Assembly (NCBI GenBank): GCA_025355705.1 | Contig: JANXZD010000420.1 | Location: forward strand, 1-6,775 | Source: Bacteroidota bacterium | Lineage (GTDB): Bacteria > Bacteroidota > Ignavibacteria > UBA10030 > UBA8401 | Direction: 5' to 3' | DNA length: 6,775 bases | Part shown: positions 6,016-6,775 of the stretch, piece after piece | How the letters are laid out: each line of letters starts with the position of its first letter | Numbering within the stretch: position 1 is the stretch's first letter | The notes under the pieces: model-generated | Seen by the model: only the letters and a program-made list of their open reading frames with translations | Told to the model about the DNA's origin: nothing | Database searches by the model: none | Program-made: the position numbers and the translations under genes

Positions 6016-6348
6016 TCATTCCCTAACAAAATGATTCATTTCAATTGGAATCTCGAACGATATTTCAATCATACCACCGACAGCGTTTTCGTTACGCCAG
6101 GGAGACTGGTAAATAATTTTCTTCTTTCCATTTTTTTCAATTGTATAAACATTTGTACTGCCGGCGGACAACATTTCTTTTATTTTTGTTGATGCAGGCT
6201 CGGGATGACAGTCGAATACACTTTTACCTATTAAGTCTTTCCCCCCATCCCTTTCAAATATGTGTTCAGACTTCTCATTCATGTACATTATCGTTCCCTG
6301 TTTATCACAAACCGTAACCGCCGCACTAATTTCTTTTAGCCAATCCAA
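6016..6348 (-). CDS. stand-alone PAS-domain protein
   Basis: The 110-residue product is a single PAS fold with no output domain. The opening AAVTVCDKQGTIMYMNEKSE (9-28) is the classic PAS beta-strand pair and first helix. Next come the helix region IGKSVFDCHPEPASTKIKEM (40-59) with C47 and H48, and the C-terminal strands KKKIIYQSPW and GGMIEISFEI. The D-C-H-P motif recalls PAS domains found beside hemerythrin-like and DUF438 domains; a bound ligand or metal is possible but unproven. The start is TTG at 6348, supported by AAAGGAG seven bases upstream; no ATG fits better. It lies 36 bases after a small membrane-protein gene on the same strand, so the two are probably co-transcribed. As there is no output domain, it likely acts by binding another protein (inference). 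Confidence 0.87.
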   Translation of the reverse strand: MDWLKEISAAVTVCDKQGTIMYMNEKSEHIFERDGGKDLIGKSVFDCHPEPASTKIKEMLSAGSTNVYTIEKNGKKKIIYQSPWRNENAVGGMIEISFEIPIEMNHFVRE

Positions 6349-6355
6349 AATATTT

Positions 6356-6362
6356 CTCCTTT
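6356..6362 (-). promoter_or_regulatory. Shine-Dalgarno site deciding the TTG start of the PAS gene
   Basis: Read on the minus strand, AAAGGAG stands seven bases before TTG at 6348. This ideal spacing supports the non-ATG start, and the resulting N-terminus MDWLKEI fits the usual beginning of small PAS proteins. Confidence 0.7.
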
Positions 6363-6384
6363 ACATCATTGTTGAAAATAATAT

Positions 6385-6591
6385 TTATTTTACAGCAGGG
6401 TCCGTTTTTACAAATTTGTTCATAGTCCACAATATTAGATAAAACAACACAAACCAAATTGAAATATCAATCGCGAAGCCAAGATATGTTGAGAAATTGT
6501 TCCTTGGATCAAAATTAAAAAACCAATATCCAACTCTGGTTAAAATAAATGTAATCAATATCGATACAAAGTTTTTACCTGTGTTTGTCAT
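6385..6591 (-). CDS. 68-residue two-helix membrane protein, unknown function
   Basis: The product has two hydrophobic segments at about 7-25 (NFVSILITFILTRVGYWFF) and 39-57 (AIDISIWFVLFYLILW). They are joined by a polar loop FDPRNNFSTY and followed by a basic tail. The ATG at 6591 follows AAAGGA with an 8-base spacer, which supports the start. It precedes the PAS gene by 36 bases on the same strand, suggesting a shared transcript. I do not recognise a named family. It has the look of a small conserved inner-membrane protein, possibly tethering or modulating the PAS protein, but that is inferred from adjacency alone. Confidence 0.72.
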   Translation of the reverse strand: MTNTGKNFVSILITFILTRVGYWFFNFDPRNNFSTYLGFAIDISIWFVLFYLILWTMNKFVKTDPAVK

Positions 6592-6652
6592 AGTTTACTT
6601 CCTTTCAATTTTTTGCAGAATGGATTGAGATTAAACTGTGTTGCAAACCTTA

Positions 6653-6674
6653 TGTAGATAGTATTTATTCTACA
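6653..6674 (-). promoter_or_regulatory. dyad upstream of the membrane-protein/PAS pair, possible operator
   Basis: TGTAGA (6653-6658) and TCTACA (6669-6674) form a perfect 6-base inverted repeat with a 10-base spacer, a typical layout for a dimeric DNA-binding protein. On the minus strand it overlaps TAGAAT (6672-6667), a possible -10 box, though no good -35 box is evident. It lies about 60-80 bases before the ATG at 6591. The rest of 6592-6775 shows no gene. Confidence 0.25.
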
Positions 6675-6775
6675 CTTATGAAGCAATATCTAAAACAGAG
6701 TATTCGTAATAAAAGAATAAATTCAATGTATTTACAATGCACAATGGTTGTTTAGACGGTAACTAAGAGTAAACA

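Noticed and set aside
5989..6442. + strand frames of 60-67 residues opposite the PAS and membrane-protein genes
   Set aside because: They are antisense shadows of clearly better minus-strand genes.

Overview
The window looks like chromosomal DNA from an anaerobic or facultative bacterium with fairly AT-rich DNA, most like the Bacteroidota/Ignavibacteria (FCB) lineages. The basis is gene content, codon choice, weak Shine-Dalgarno sites on some genes, and dispersed palindromic repeats. This placement is an impression, not a measured result.

Region 1 (about 100-4840, + strand) is one operon-like block of five genes closed by a strong hairpin terminator. In order it encodes: a MerR-type regulator with a cysteine-rich 'two-CW' tail; an octaheme c-type cytochrome of the tetrathionate-reductase (OTR) family with eight CXXCH motifs; a four-helix membrane cytochrome b; and two halves of a YeeE/YedE (TsuA-like) sulfur-compound transporter made as separate proteins. 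The second half is fused to a rhodanese-like domain that lacks the catalytic cysteine and ends in Gly-Gly-Cys. A reasonable model is that the cytochrome b passes quinol electrons to the periplasmic octaheme enzyme, which reduces a sulfur oxyanion (or nitrite/hydroxylamine), while the YeeE pair and rhodanese-like domain move a sulfur compound into the cytoplasm. The MerR protein would sense redox, metal or sulfur state. The enzyme family and transporter family are recognised from sequence; the joint pathway is inferred.

Region 2 (about 4880-6015) is mostly non-coding and repeat-rich. It holds two minus-strand small membrane-protein ORFs: a complete 46-residue one with a perfect AGGAGG site, and an 87-residue open frame with no start codon, whose apparent start lies one frame away (frameshifted or decayed). 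It also holds a roughly 225-base element bounded by imperfect 20-base inverted repeats (MITE-like) and a further cluster of short palindromes. In the 525 bases from 5491 to 6015 I see repeats but no convincing gene.

Region 3 (6016-6775) carries a minus-strand pair: a 68-residue two-helix membrane protein followed 36 bases later by a stand-alone PAS-domain protein, with a dyad in the upstream region that may be an operator. The last ~100 bases show no gene.
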